Below are positions 56,921 to 64,000 of a stretch of 64,000 nt of DNA, piece by piece. The translations under genes and the position numbers were made by a program. How positions within the stretch are numbered: the first letter of the stretch is position 1; each line of letters begins with the position of its first letter. The notes beneath the pieces were generated by a model that had not been told where the DNA came from, did no database searches, and was given only the letters and a program-made list of their open reading frames with translations. Source of the stretch: Opitutaceae bacterium (GTDB lineage: Bacteria > Verrucomicrobiota > Verrucomicrobiia > Opitutales > Opitutaceae); NCBI GenBank assembly GCA_016794625.1, contig JAEUGY010000023.1:1-64000 (forward strand), written 5' to 3'.

Positions 56921-57313
56921 TCAACTGGATGCGGAAGAGGAGCGCGCTTTGACCAAGCCGAGGGCCTTCTTGATATTCTGCACGCTGGGCAGTGAAATCT
57001 TCAGCGCCTTCGCGATTTCCGCGCCGGTCTTTCCTTCGTCCACAAGCGCCTTCACCTGCGCCTTCGTCTCCTCCGTGATCTTGGCCCGCGTGCGCTTGGC
57101 CGGTTTCGCAGCTGGCTTCGACTTTGCCTTGCGACGACCACCATCCTTTTGCGCTGCCTTCAATGCCTTGATGAAAGCATTGAGATCCGAAAATCCATAA
57201 TCAGAGGGAAGATTGGCCAAGGCGGTGGTTCGCTCCGCAGAGATCGTCTGCTCCATCTCCGCAAGTTTAGCCTTGGCCGCCACGAGTTGGTTTATTTTGT
57301 CGATAAAGGGCAT
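56921..57313 (-). CDS. Small coiled-coil protein with C-terminal helix-turn-helix
   Basis: A 130-residue basic protein. An N-terminal helix (INQLVAAKAKLAEMEQTISAER) looks like a dimer coiled coil. A Lys/Ala/Arg linker (DGGRRKAKSKPAAKPAKRTRAK) follows. The C-terminus (TEETKAQVKALVDEGKTGAEIAKALKISLPSVQNIKKALGLV) has a resolvase-type helix-turn-helix. The layout is H-NS/MvaT-like (oligomerising N-terminus, DNA-binding C-terminus), which suggests a nucleoid-associated protein, but no named family is certain. The start MPFIDKINQ at 57313 is used; another lies six codons upstream. A strong terminator follows it. Confidence 0.72.
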   Translation of the reverse strand: MPFIDKINQLVAAKAKLAEMEQTISAERTTALANLPSDYGFSDLNAFIKALKAAQKDGGRRKAKSKPAAKPAKRTRAKITEETKAQVKALVDEGKTGAEIAKALKISLPSVQNIKKALGLVKARSSSASS

Positions 57314-57430
57314 AGTCCTGTATGCAATCATGACGACGGGTCATATCAAGCGCTAAGTTTGACTATAGAATCCAATATACACGCCTCGCTTTTGCGATGA
57401 CTTCGGCACGCAACCGGCTTTGCATGCTCC

Positions 57431-58378
57431 ATGCCTTCTCACCACACGCTCGATGAGTCTCCGACCGTTCACCGCTGGAACAATGCCTGGCCGGCCCGTC
57501 TGACCATCGCCCCGGGTGACACGGTGACCTTGCGCTGCGCGGACTCCAGCGGTCGCCAGGTGCAGCCCGGGTGGACCGCACAAGACTTCAGTCGTAAGTT
57601 CGATCCGCTCAAGGTCCACGCCCTGACCGGACCGGTCGCCGTTGAAGGGGCCGAGCCCGGGGATGTGCTGGAGATCAAGATCGAGGGATATCAACACCAT
57701 GGATGGGCATGGACCAGTCTCATTCCTGGACTGGGTCTGCTCGCCGATGACTTCCCCCACCCACATCTCTTTCACTGGAAACTCGACGGTCACGAGACTC
57801 GTTCCATGCCCGGAGTCACGCTCGACCTACATCCTTTTGCAGGAATCATCGGTGTGCAACGAGCGGAAGCCGGCGAATTCCGCACGCGGGCGCCGGGTCC
57901 GTTCGGAGGCAATATGGACGTGCGCCACCTCACGGCCGGTACGACACTCTATTTGCCGGTCTTTACCGCCGGAGCCAATCTTCTGGCGGGTGATTGCCAC
58001 GCCGCGCAGGGTGATGGCGAAGTATGCATCAATGGCATGGAGGCGCCCATGGAAATCACCCTCAGCATTCGTCTCCAAAAAGGGCGTCCGCTTCGTGCGC
58101 CTTATGCGATCTGCACAGGCCCCTTGGTGCCGCCACGCTATGCGGCCAGTCCGTGGCATCTCTTCATTGAATCCGACGAAGTACCCCGCGAAGCCTGCAA
58201 ACGTGTCGTCCGCCGCGTGATCGAGTATGTGGTCAACCGGCTGGGCATTTCGCCGGAGCTAGCCTATACGCTTTGCAGCGTAGTTCTTGATCTCAAGGTC
58301 AGCCAGCTGGTCAATGTGCCCACCACCACAATCACCGGATACCTGCCTGAGGCCATTTTCCAGTCTCCTCAGCGCTGA
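57431..58378 (+). CDS. Acetamidase/formamidase family protein
   Basis: A 315-residue hydrolase of the FmdA/AmdA family. Seen: PGDTVTLRCADSSGRQ, a Gly/Asp-rich GGNMDVRHLTAG, and GDCHAAQGDGEVCINGMEAPMEITLS, which carries the metal-linked active site of the family. Such enzymes cleave short amides to ammonia and carboxylate. The true substrate is not visible. It starts a run of catabolic-looking genes, with an SDR on the other strand following. Confidence 0.88.
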   Translation: MPSHHTLDESPTVHRWNNAWPARLTIAPGDTVTLRCADSSGRQVQPGWTAQDFSRKFDPLKVHALTGPVAVEGAEPGDVLEIKIEGYQHHGWAWTSLIPGLGLLADDFPHPHLFHWKLDGHETRSMPGVTLDLHPFAGIIGVQRAEAGEFRTRAPGPFGGNMDVRHLTAGTTLYLPVFTAGANLLAGDCHAAQGDGEVCINGMEAPMEITLSIRLQKGRPLRAPYAICTGPLVPPRYAASPWHLFIESDEVPREACKRVVRRVIEYVVNRLGISPELAYTLCSVVLDLKVSQLVNVPTTTITGYLPEAIFQSPQR

Positions 58379-58382
58379 ACAC

Positions 58383-59171
58383 TCAAATTGTCATGGCGTG
58401 ATAGCCGCCATCCACGACCACCTCGGCCCCGGTGATGAATCCGCCGGCGGAGTCACTCGCCAGCAATAAGGTGGTCCCAATCAATTCCCGAGCCTCTCCA
58501 AAGCGCTTCATCGGCGTGTGCCCGAGGATGCTCGCGACGCGGTCCGGGGATAGGATCTTGCGATTCTGCTCTGCCGGAAAGAAACCGGGCACGAGCGTAT
58601 TGACACGGACTTTTTTGGGCGCCCATTCCCGCGCCAGATTCTTGGACAGATTGTGCACCGCGGCTTTGCTCGCCGAATACGTGAACACCCGTGAAAGAGG
58701 TACGATGCCCGACATGGAGCCAAGGTTGATGATCGATCCACCCTCACCCCTATCCACCAAGTACTTCCCAAACACCTGACAGCCCAGAAAGACGCTTTTC
58801 ACATTGATCTTCATGATCCGGTCGAACTCGTCTTCGGCAATATCGAGGAACGGCGTGGCCGAATTCGTGCCCGCGCCGTTGACGACAATATCAACCCGAC
58901 CCGAGCGCTGGAGCACGGCCTCCAGAATCCCTTGCACTTCGGTCTTGCTGCTTGCCTCGGCCGCATGGAAGTAGGCTCGGCCACCTGCGGCGGCGATGGT
59001 GTCCAGACGCCCCTGGGCCTTCTCGGCATTACGGCCGACCAAGACCACCTCGGCTCCCGCACCGGCAAGCCCACCTGCCATGGCGCTGCACAACTCCCCA
59101 GTGCCACCAATCACGACGGCAACCTTGCCGTGCAATGAAAACAAAGTCTCGAGGAAAGAGGGGGTCGGCAT
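58383..59171 (-). CDS. SDR-family oxidoreductase (mannonate/fructuronate type)
   Basis: A 262-residue short-chain dehydrogenase: Rossmann motif [24 protein letters not shown] in [12 protein letters not shown], catalytic Ser in IINLGSMSG, and YSASK with PGFFPAE in the substrate lid. LCSAMAEGLAxAGA is common to D-mannonate oxidoreductase-like SDRs, so a sugar acid is a plausible substrate (inference). It is convergent with the acetamidase and divergent from the MBL gene. A GCCCGC/GCGGGC inverted repeat (59191-59216) is in the shared upstream region. Confidence 0.85.
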   Translation of the reverse strand: MPTPSFLETLFSLHGKVAVVIGGTGELCSAMAGGLAGAGAEVVLVGRNAEKAQGRLDTIAAAGGRAYFHAAEASSKTEVQGILEAVLQRSGRVDIVVNGAGTNSATPFLDIAEDEFDRIMKINVKSVFLGCQVFGKYLVDRGEGGSIINLGSMSGIVPLSRVFTYSASKAAVHNLSKNLAREWAPKKVRVNTLVPGFFPAEQNRKILSPDRVASILGHTPMKRFGEARELIGTTLLLASDSAGGFITGAEVVVDGGYHAMTI

Positions 59172-59254
59172 AGACCGGCTTTGTCGGACGGCCCGCAGCT
59201 CCTGGCAATCGCGGGCTTGCTTAAAGTTAAACCTCCCCTTCCGTAGTGACCTTC

Positions 59255-60142
59255 ATGGCCAAGATACCGATCGAAGACACGTTTGCAGACGTCATCAACA
59301 AGGCCCAGCGTGGCCTGCAAATCAGCGACGCGGATCTTTGCGCCTGGGCCAACGTGAGCGCAGAAGATCTCGCTGCCGTGAAGGCCGGCAAACCGGTGAT
59401 CGCCGTGATCAGGCGCGTGGCGCGGCATCTTCGTCTCGCTCCCAATCCCCTCGAATCCATCGCACGAAAAGAGTGGTATCCGACGCAGCCGGTATTCCCG
59501 CGGGGCTTTGCGATGTTCAACACCGATTGTGGCGACATGACCGTCAACAACTATGTGGTGTGGGACGTCAAAAGTAACGTGGCCGCTGTTTTCGACACAG
59601 GCGCGAACTGCGACGAACTCCTCAACTTCGTAAAGGCAAGCCGGCTTGAGGTGCACTATATCTTTATCACCCACACCCACGAGGACCACATCGCGGCACT
59701 CGATCCTCTGGTCAAGGCAACCAGAGCGCAAGTGTGGTCCCATGAGCTGGAGCCGGTCGCGCTGGCGGGTGCAAAAGTCTTCAAGGAAAACTCCTACTTC
59801 CATCTCGGCGAGGTCGCGATCAAGACGTTGAAGACGAGCGGCCATTCGCCGGGCATGACAACGTTTTATATCACAGGCTTGAGCTGGCCTCTGGCCATCG
59901 TGGGAGACAGCGTGTTCGCCGGGTCCATGGGAGGCAGCGCGACGGCCTTCCGCGAACAATATGAAAACGACATCCAGAAAATCATGAACCTGCCCCGCGA
60001 CACCGTCATCGCCCCCGGACACGGTCCGCTCACGACTGTGGCGCAGGAGAAGCTGCATAATCCTTTCTTTGCGTCTCGTACGGAAAAGAACAACCTCTCG
60101 GAAATCATCTCCAAACCCAATCCTACCTCTACCAATGTCTGA
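59255..60142 (+). CDS. Metallo-beta-lactamase fold hydrolase with N-terminal HTH-like domain
   Basis: A 295-residue protein. Residues about 8-70 look like a Cro/XRE-type helix-turn-helix (ISDADLCAWANVSAEDLAAVKAGKPVIAVIRRVARHLRL). The rest is an MBL-fold hydrolase with HTHEDH (140-145), GHSPGMTTF and GDSVFAG metal motifs, and a distal PGHGPLTT. The fusion suggests a regulated or DNA-tethered hydrolase. The GTG at 59246 is a possible start; the ATG at 59255 is chosen. The last 8 bp overlap the next dehydrogenase gene. Confidence 0.85.
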   Translation: MAKIPIEDTFADVINKAQRGLQISDADLCAWANVSAEDLAAVKAGKPVIAVIRRVARHLRLAPNPLESIARKEWYPTQPVFPRGFAMFNTDCGDMTVNNYVVWDVKSNVAAVFDTGANCDELLNFVKASRLEVHYIFITHTHEDHIAALDPLVKATRAQVWSHELEPVALAGAKVFKENSYFHLGEVAIKTLKTSGHSPGMTTFYITGLSWPLAIVGDSVFAGSMGGSATAFREQYENDIQKIMNLPRDTVIAPGHGPLTTVAQEKLHNPFFASRTEKNNLSEIISKPNPTSTNV

Positions 60143-61019
60143 TAAAATTGCATTTGTTGGTGTTGGCCGCATGGGAGCCAACATGGCGCGGCGTCTTCAC
60201 GAATCCGGCTTTGCGGTTGCCGCAGTTTATGATGCCTACGCTCCGGCGGCGGCGGCGCTCGCTCAGGAACTCAAGGTCACCCACGCGAGCACGTTGGCGG
60301 CTGTCACCGCATCCGCCGACGTGATCATTACCGTCGTGACGGATGATGCGGCCCAGTTGAGCGTCTTTGCTGAAAGCGGCGACTCCCTGCTGACCGGTGC
60401 CCGCGGGAAGATCTTTATCAATTGCGCGACACTCGCTCCGAAAACGCATATTGAGACCGAACGACGCGCCCGCGCCGCGGGTGCGTCGTCGCTCGAAGGA
60501 TGCATGGCCTCCTCCATTCCCCAGGCGCGGGCCGGTACGCTCTATCTCATGTGCAGCGGCGAACGCAGCGTCTTCGATCGGGTCAAGCCGGTGCTGGACA
60601 AGCTCTCCACGGGGCCACGCTATATCGGACATACTGGGCAGGCAGCGCAGGTGAAGGCTTTGGTCAACATGGTCATGAACATCAATACAGCAGCGCTGGC
60701 CGAAGGTCTCGGTCTGGGCGCCGCTCTTGGCCTGGATCTGGACATGTTGCGCGAGGTGTTTGCCCAAACGGGTGCGGCGTCCCAGGTCCTCAAGACGGAT
60801 GGCGAGGATATGCAGAATCGGGCCCACGATTGCTATTTTTCCGCGGCCCATGCCGCCAAGGACTCGGGCATCGCTTGGACTCTGGGGGTCGAATCAGGTC
60901 TGAATCTCCCCCTTTCTGCGGCCACCAAGCTTCAATTCGAGCGTATGAACGCCCTCGGCCTGGGGCAGCTCGACAAGAGCGGGATCGCGGAATTGACCTT
61001 CAAAGGTCGCCGGGGCTGA
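60135..61019 (+). CDS. 3-hydroxyisobutyrate dehydrogenase-family NAD(P)-dependent oxidoreductase
   Basis: A 294-residue beta-hydroxyacid dehydrogenase. Rossmann motif FVGVGRMGANMARRLHESG, substrate-binding LEGCMASSIPQARAGTLYLM (a variant of the 'DAPVSGG' loop), and the catalytic Lys region QAAQVKALVNMVMNIN. The reaction could be on 3-hydroxyisobutyrate, tartronate semialdehyde or a similar small hydroxyacid. It overlaps the MBL gene by 8 bp and is probably co-transcribed. A palindrome-rich element follows its stop. Confidence 0.87.
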   Translation: MSDKIAFVGVGRMGANMARRLHESGFAVAAVYDAYAPAAAALAQELKVTHASTLAAVTASADVIITVVTDDAAQLSVFAESGDSLLTGARGKIFINCATLAPKTHIETERRARAAGASSLEGCMASSIPQARAGTLYLMCSGERSVFDRVKPVLDKLSTGPRYIGHTGQAAQVKALVNMVMNINTAALAEGLGLGAALGLDLDMLREVFAQTGAASQVLKTDGEDMQNRAHDCYFSAAHAAKDSGIAWTLGVESGLNLPLSAATKLQFERMNALGLGQLDKSGIAELTFKGRRG

Positions 61020-61024
61020 GCCGC

Positions 61025-61108
61025 TCTAGCGTTGGCGCCGGTTCGCGCCGGCTAGACCTCGGGACGCTTCGGGACTCCGTTCCTGAAGCGACTCCCCGCG
61101 AAGCGGGG
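61025..61108. repeat. Palindrome-rich intergenic element (REP-like)
   Basis: Three stacked inverted repeats in 84 bp between two convergent genes. TCTAGC...GCTAGA (61025-61056) encloses GGCGC/GCGCC. GCTTC (61066-61070) pairs with GAAGC (61085-61089). CCCCGC-GAA-GCGGGG (61094-61108) is a tight hairpin. No T-run follows, so this is not a plain terminator. It resembles REP/BIME repeats, but copy number in the genome is unknown here. Confidence 0.55.
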
Positions 61109-61116
61109 CGGTGGTC

Positions 61117-61887
61117 TCATCGACGCGCAGCGCGCAGACACCGCTCAAACTCTTCCGGCAGCGGTGCTCGTGCTCCAAAAGCGATGCGGCGCCCGGACCA
61201 TTCGTAGTCGAAACGCGTCTCTGCGGAGTGCAGGAACATTCGCCGCTCACCGGTGCGTTTCGCGAATTCCCGGTTGGCGCGAAAATCTCCATAGGTGGCG
61301 TCGCCCACGATCGGCATGTGGCGGTCGGCGCATTGTACACGGAGCTGGTGGCTCCGGCCGGTTTTCGGCTCGAGTTGAATCAATGCGAGGGGTGGCATGC
61401 CGGGTTGGTGAGCGAGCAGCCGCATGTGCGCCTCGGCCGGCAAATTGCCGGATCGCTCTGTCCGGACCATCCCTCCTTGTTTTTGCACGGCAAGCCGGTC
61501 CCTCCACACCTGCACGGGCGGGGTGGGCGAACCAAAAACCAATGCCTGATAGATCTTCTTCACGCGCTGGAGCTTGAATTGGGCCCGCAGGGCCAGCGCC
61601 AATGCCTCGGTTCGTGCCGCCAGGATCACCCCCGAGGTTCCCGCATCGAGTCGGTTGAGGAGGTAGGCCCGATGTTGGATCGGACCCGCAGTCCATTCAT
61701 AGTACTCTCCGTCGAGTCGGTAAGATGCCGCCAGTACGGACCGCTTCTGATCCGAAGGTTCATTCGGATGGGAAAGAAGGCCCGCGGGTTTCGAAAGGGC
61801 GATCACTCCCAGCGGATCCCGGTTCAACACACCCGCACCCGGGCCAAGCGGAAAGGTCCGCCAATAATCATCCGATCCGTCGATCAC
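61117..61887 (-). CDS. RluA-family pseudouridine synthase
   Basis: A 256-residue RNA pseudouridine synthase: catalytic Asp81 in LLNRLDAGTSGVIL, an SKPAGLLSHP N-terminal motif, and EPKTGRSHQLRVQCADRHMPIVGD. Substrate RNA is not identifiable from the sequence; no S4 domain is seen. It starts with GTG at 61887, overlapping the TonB-like gene stop by 4 bp (GTGA), so translation is coupled. It is the last gene of the SDR-Maf-TonB-like-RluA run. Confidence 0.9.
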   Translation of the reverse strand: MIDGSDDYWRTFPLGPGAGVLNRDPLGVIALSKPAGLLSHPNEPSDQKRSVLAASYRLDGEYYEWTAGPIQHRAYLLNRLDAGTSGVILAARTEALALALRAQFKLQRVKKIYQALVFGSPTPPVQVWRDRLAVQKQGGMVRTERSGNLPAEAHMRLLAHQPGMPPLALIQLEPKTGRSHQLRVQCADRHMPIVGDATYGDFRANREFAKRTGERRMFLHSAETRFDYEWSGRRIAFGARAPLPEEFERCLRAARR

Positions 61888-63020
61888 GGATTATAGTAAA
61901 AGGTGAACGTCATCTCCTGCTCACGCCCCAAAACCGCAATCATTTCATCACTCCAGCGTCCATAGGGTGCACGCGCCGTGATCGCACTGACCGAGGCCCG
62001 CTTGGCCTGCAACGGCGACTCGCCTTCATCCGGCGCAATATCGGTGATCTCACCCTTGTCGTTGATGGAAAATTTCACGCGAACAATCGTCCCCGCCGGC
62101 GGATAAACCGACCCCTGTTCAATGATCTTTTCCCATTGGACCTGGACCGTCTCGATCAACTTCTGCAAGTAGGCGCCGTACTCACTCCACTTTGCATTGT
62201 AAGCAATAGGGCCAATATTCTGCGTACCTAGCTGGTTGTCTCGTAGAAAGGCCGGGCGCGAATTGCGTTGCTCAACGCGTTCCCGCTGCGCCGGGCGGCG
62301 GGGATCAATCCGGATGACTTGTCCATTGAACGACACCACTTCCCGCACTTCGGAATCACCGTCAACCACCTCATTTGATCGCTTGCTTCCCGGCGGGGGC
62401 AGCTTGGCTATGTTGCTGCCCACGCTGTCCGGAGACTCACCTTCAAACTTCTCAAACCCGGGGAGCGGTGCTTGGGCCAGCGTCTGCGCCTTGGCGGCCG
62501 CCTCCTCGGCGGCTTGCTGCTCTTCCGCCGTCGGCGGTGTGGGCGGGACCGGCGGTTCGAGCTCCTTCAGGCGTCCGGTCACAATCGCCGTGCTTTCCTT
62601 CTCCTTGTCGCCTGCGAGCGCCGGTGCATCACTCTTGCCATCCGGGGTCGGCTTTTCCTGGGCAACCTGCTGGTTCTGGGCTCCAAAATTCTCCGTCTTG
62701 TCCGGTGGATTGTCGGGGGCGTCGGGGTTGATTTCGACGAACTTGAACGGCTTGGGCGGTGGCGTGGGCGCCGCGGCCACCTTGGGTGTCTCTTCCGGTT
62801 CCAATTCAACCGTGAACACCCGATCCCCTTTTGGCCCCGGAGATGTGACCGCCGTACGCTTGAGCAAATGCGGCAGCGCGAGGATCAGCAGCAAATGAAA
62901 CAGGATCGTCGCGACTACCCCGATCTGGACAGAACGCGTTTCTCCATTCCGCGACAAACGTGGCCAGCCCATGCGCCGGCGGGGACGCGGAGGACCGGGG
63001 GGGGACGAAAGAGTCGACAT
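61884..63020 (-). CDS. TonB/TolA-like envelope protein
   Basis: A 378-residue membrane-anchored protein. A short cytoplasmic basic N-terminus precedes one membrane helix (about 31-52, SVQIGVVATILFHLLLILAL). A long Pro/Lys/Glu-rich periplasmic region follows (about 60-280; KPFKFVEINPDAPDNPPDKTE and PVPPTPPTAEEQQ). The C-terminal domain has YGAYLQKLIETVQVQWEK and AGTIVRVKFSINDKGEI, as in TonB C-terminal domains. It is probably an energy-transducing linker to the outer membrane. No ExbB/ExbD is in the window. The start is the ATG at 63020; one at 63044 would overlap Maf. Confidence 0.75.
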   Translation of the reverse strand: MSTLSSPPGPPRPRRRMGWPRLSRNGETRSVQIGVVATILFHLLLILALPHLLKRTAVTSPGPKGDRVFTVELEPEETPKVAAAPTPPPKPFKFVEINPDAPDNPPDKTENFGAQNQQVAQEKPTPDGKSDAPALAGDKEKESTAIVTGRLKELEPPVPPTPPTAEEQQAAEEAAAKAQTLAQAPLPGFEKFEGESPDSVGSNIAKLPPPGSKRSNEVVDGDSEVREVVSFNGQVIRIDPRRPAQRERVEQRNSRPAFLRDNQLGTQNIGPIAYNAKWSEYGAYLQKLIETVQVQWEKIIEQGSVYPPAGTIVRVKFSINDKGEITDIAPDEGESPLQAKRASVSAITARAPYGRWSDEMIAVLGREQEMTFTFYYNP

Positions 63021-63036
63021 GGAAGAAGAACCTGGA

Positions 63037-63612
63037 TCAGCCAACCAGACCTGCCTGCGTGAGCAATTGTTTCGTGAGACTCAGTGGCAACCCAACAATC
63101 GTCGACCACTCGCCCTGAAATCCCGCCACAATCATATCGCCGTGCTCCTGAATCGCATAACCTCCCGCTTTATCAAATACATGCACGTTTGCTAGGTAGC
63201 GGTCGATCGTCTGCTCGTCGAGCGATCGGAAGGTGACCTCACTGGTCGCCCCCGCGTCGAGCCGCAAACCGGTCTGAAGACAGCGCAGCGACAGACCGGT
63301 GAAGACCCAATGGGAGCGTCCCGACAGCCCGCGCAACATGGCCCGAGCCTCCGGCAACGAGCCAGGCTTGTTCAGCGCCCGGCCTTCCAGAAAGACCGTG
63401 GTGTCCGCGCCGAGCACCACCGCTTCCGGAAAACGCTCGCTCACCCAGCCGGCCTTGAGGGCGGCATTGTGCGCCACCATTTCGCGTGGATCGGTGGCCG
63501 GATCCTCGTTCTCAATGACCCGCGCCACCTGAATGGAAAACGGGACGCCCAACTGTTCGAGCAGCTCTCGGCGTCGAGGCGAGGCCGAAGCGAGGATCAA
63601 GGGACGCGACAT
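63037..63612 (-). CDS. Maf-family nucleoside triphosphate pyrophosphatase
   Basis: A 191-residue Maf protein: LILASASPRRRELLEQLG at the N-terminus, VLGADTTVFLEGRALNKPGS, and FDKAGGYAIQEHGD. Maf enzymes hydrolyse dTTP, UTP and modified nucleotides. The start MSRPLILASAS at 63612 follows the SDR stop by 4 bp. The frame upstream to 63633 overlaps that stop and is not used. Confidence 0.93.
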   Translation of the reverse strand: MSRPLILASASPRRRELLEQLGVPFSIQVARVIENEDPATDPREMVAHNAALKAGWVSERFPEAVVLGADTTVFLEGRALNKPGSLPEARAMLRGLSGRSHWVFTGLSLRCLQTGLRLDAGATSEVTFRSLDEQTIDRYLANVHVFDKAGGYAIQEHGDMIVAGFQGEWSTIVGLPLSLTKQLLTQAGLVG

Positions 63613-63616
63613 GCGC

Positions 63617-64000
63617 TCACTCCCCTGCTCCACCGACGGTGAGCGATCGACCGTTGTCCTTCGGTCCCAACCCCAGAATGAATGGCGCCGCCCTCCGGAC
63701 CCAGTCTTCAGCTTTCGGATACGACGACGCCCCGTCGGCCCAGGCCAGGCGGAGCATGTCCGTGTCGATAACCCCGGGGTTGAGCGGGACCGCCGCCATG
63801 CCTCGCGGAAGCTCCGCCGCCAATGCCTTGGTCAGACCTTCAATTCCCCACTTCGACATGCAGTAGGGAGCCACATCCGGAGAGACACTTCGTCCCCAAC
63901 CGGAGGAAAAGTTTACGATCACACCTCGGTTGGCCTCCACCATGGCGGGCACGAAGTGACGGATCACATTGGCCACGCCGCGGAGGTTGATATCAACGAG
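63617..64000 (-). CDS. SDR-family oxidoreductase, N-terminus cut by the window
   Basis: The C-terminal part of a short-chain dehydrogenase that runs in from the right edge. Seen: LVDINLRGVANVIRHFVPAM at the edge, catalytic Ser in VIVNFSSGWGRS, catalytic Tyr/Lys in YCMSKWGIEG, and LNPGVIDTDML. A GTG at 63976 is only an internal Val. It stops 4 bp before the Maf start, so it belongs to that operon. The substrate is unknown. Confidence 0.85.
   Translation of the reverse strand, partial: LVDINLRGVANVIRHFVPAMVEANRGVIVNFSSGWGRSVSPDVAPYCMSKWGIEGLTKALAAELPRGMAAVPLNPGVIDTDMLRLAWADGASSYPKAEDWVRRAAPFILGLGPKDNGRSLTVGGAGE

Overview
This 64 kb window is a compact, GC-rich, almost fully coding bacterial chromosome segment. 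It carries core metabolism and translation genes, and there is no sign of a prophage, insertion sequence, CRISPR array, rRNA or tRNA. The organism is diderm (bamD, lptE, a TolC-type channel, a TonB-like protein) and uses oxygen-dependent heme steps (hemF and a HemY-type hemG). The gene set fits Verrucomicrobiota, most likely Opitutales/Opitutaceae: long Pro-Thr tailed pseudopilins, ankyrin repeats of the 'LTxExL...LHxAAxxGHL' type, a DksA/TraR protein without zinc cysteines, and a rpmF-plsX-fabH block. The placement is an inference from gene content, not from a marker gene. No gene-free stretch exceeds about 210 bases.

Layout. 1-4.8 kb: three pseudopilin-like genes, cut by the left edge. The second carries a Pro-Thr repeat tail of about 430 residues. 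4.8-11.5 kb: dtd, a convergent TolC-family gene, nadE, hemL and an S55 (SpoIVB-type) protease-like protein. 11.5-18.6 kb: a large secreted propeller-like protein, then mazG-xerC (minus) and trpC-rsmA, a secreted unknown, a GlsB-type membrane protein and tatA. 18.7-24 kb: rpmF-plsX-fabH, then bamD, lptE, rpe and a small membrane protein. 24-31.3 kb: an ABC ATPase plus binding protein without a permease, hpt, a HAD phosphatase with uvrB, and an ankyrin protein of nine exact 33-residue repeats.

31.5-42.2 kb: enolase with a clear terminator, a receiver-only response regulator, an esterase, an RlmI-type methyltransferase, two related 46-residue membrane proteins, prfC, a D,D-carboxypeptidase, and the heme genes hemF-hemE-hemG with a palindromic site at the hemG start. 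42.2-53.9 kb: ileS, a DksA-like regulator and lspA. Next come guaB and purA, which compete for IMP and are both divergent. Then truA-comF-accD-folC on the minus strand. 53.9-64 kb: ruvX and a mannose-1-phosphate guanylyltransferase, a MoeB-rhodanese fusion, a small coiled-coil/HTH protein with a strong terminator, and a catabolic-looking group (acetamidase family, SDR, HTH-metallo-beta-lactamase fusion, 3-hydroxyisobutyrate-dehydrogenase family). Last is an SDR-Maf-TonB-like-RluA operon running in from the right edge.

The points most worth a second look are the Pro-Thr tailed pseudopilin, the pair of 46-residue membrane proteins, the loss of zinc ligands in AccD (with the same trend in DksA-like and L32), the HTH-MBL fusion, and a palindromic intergenic element near 61.05 kb.
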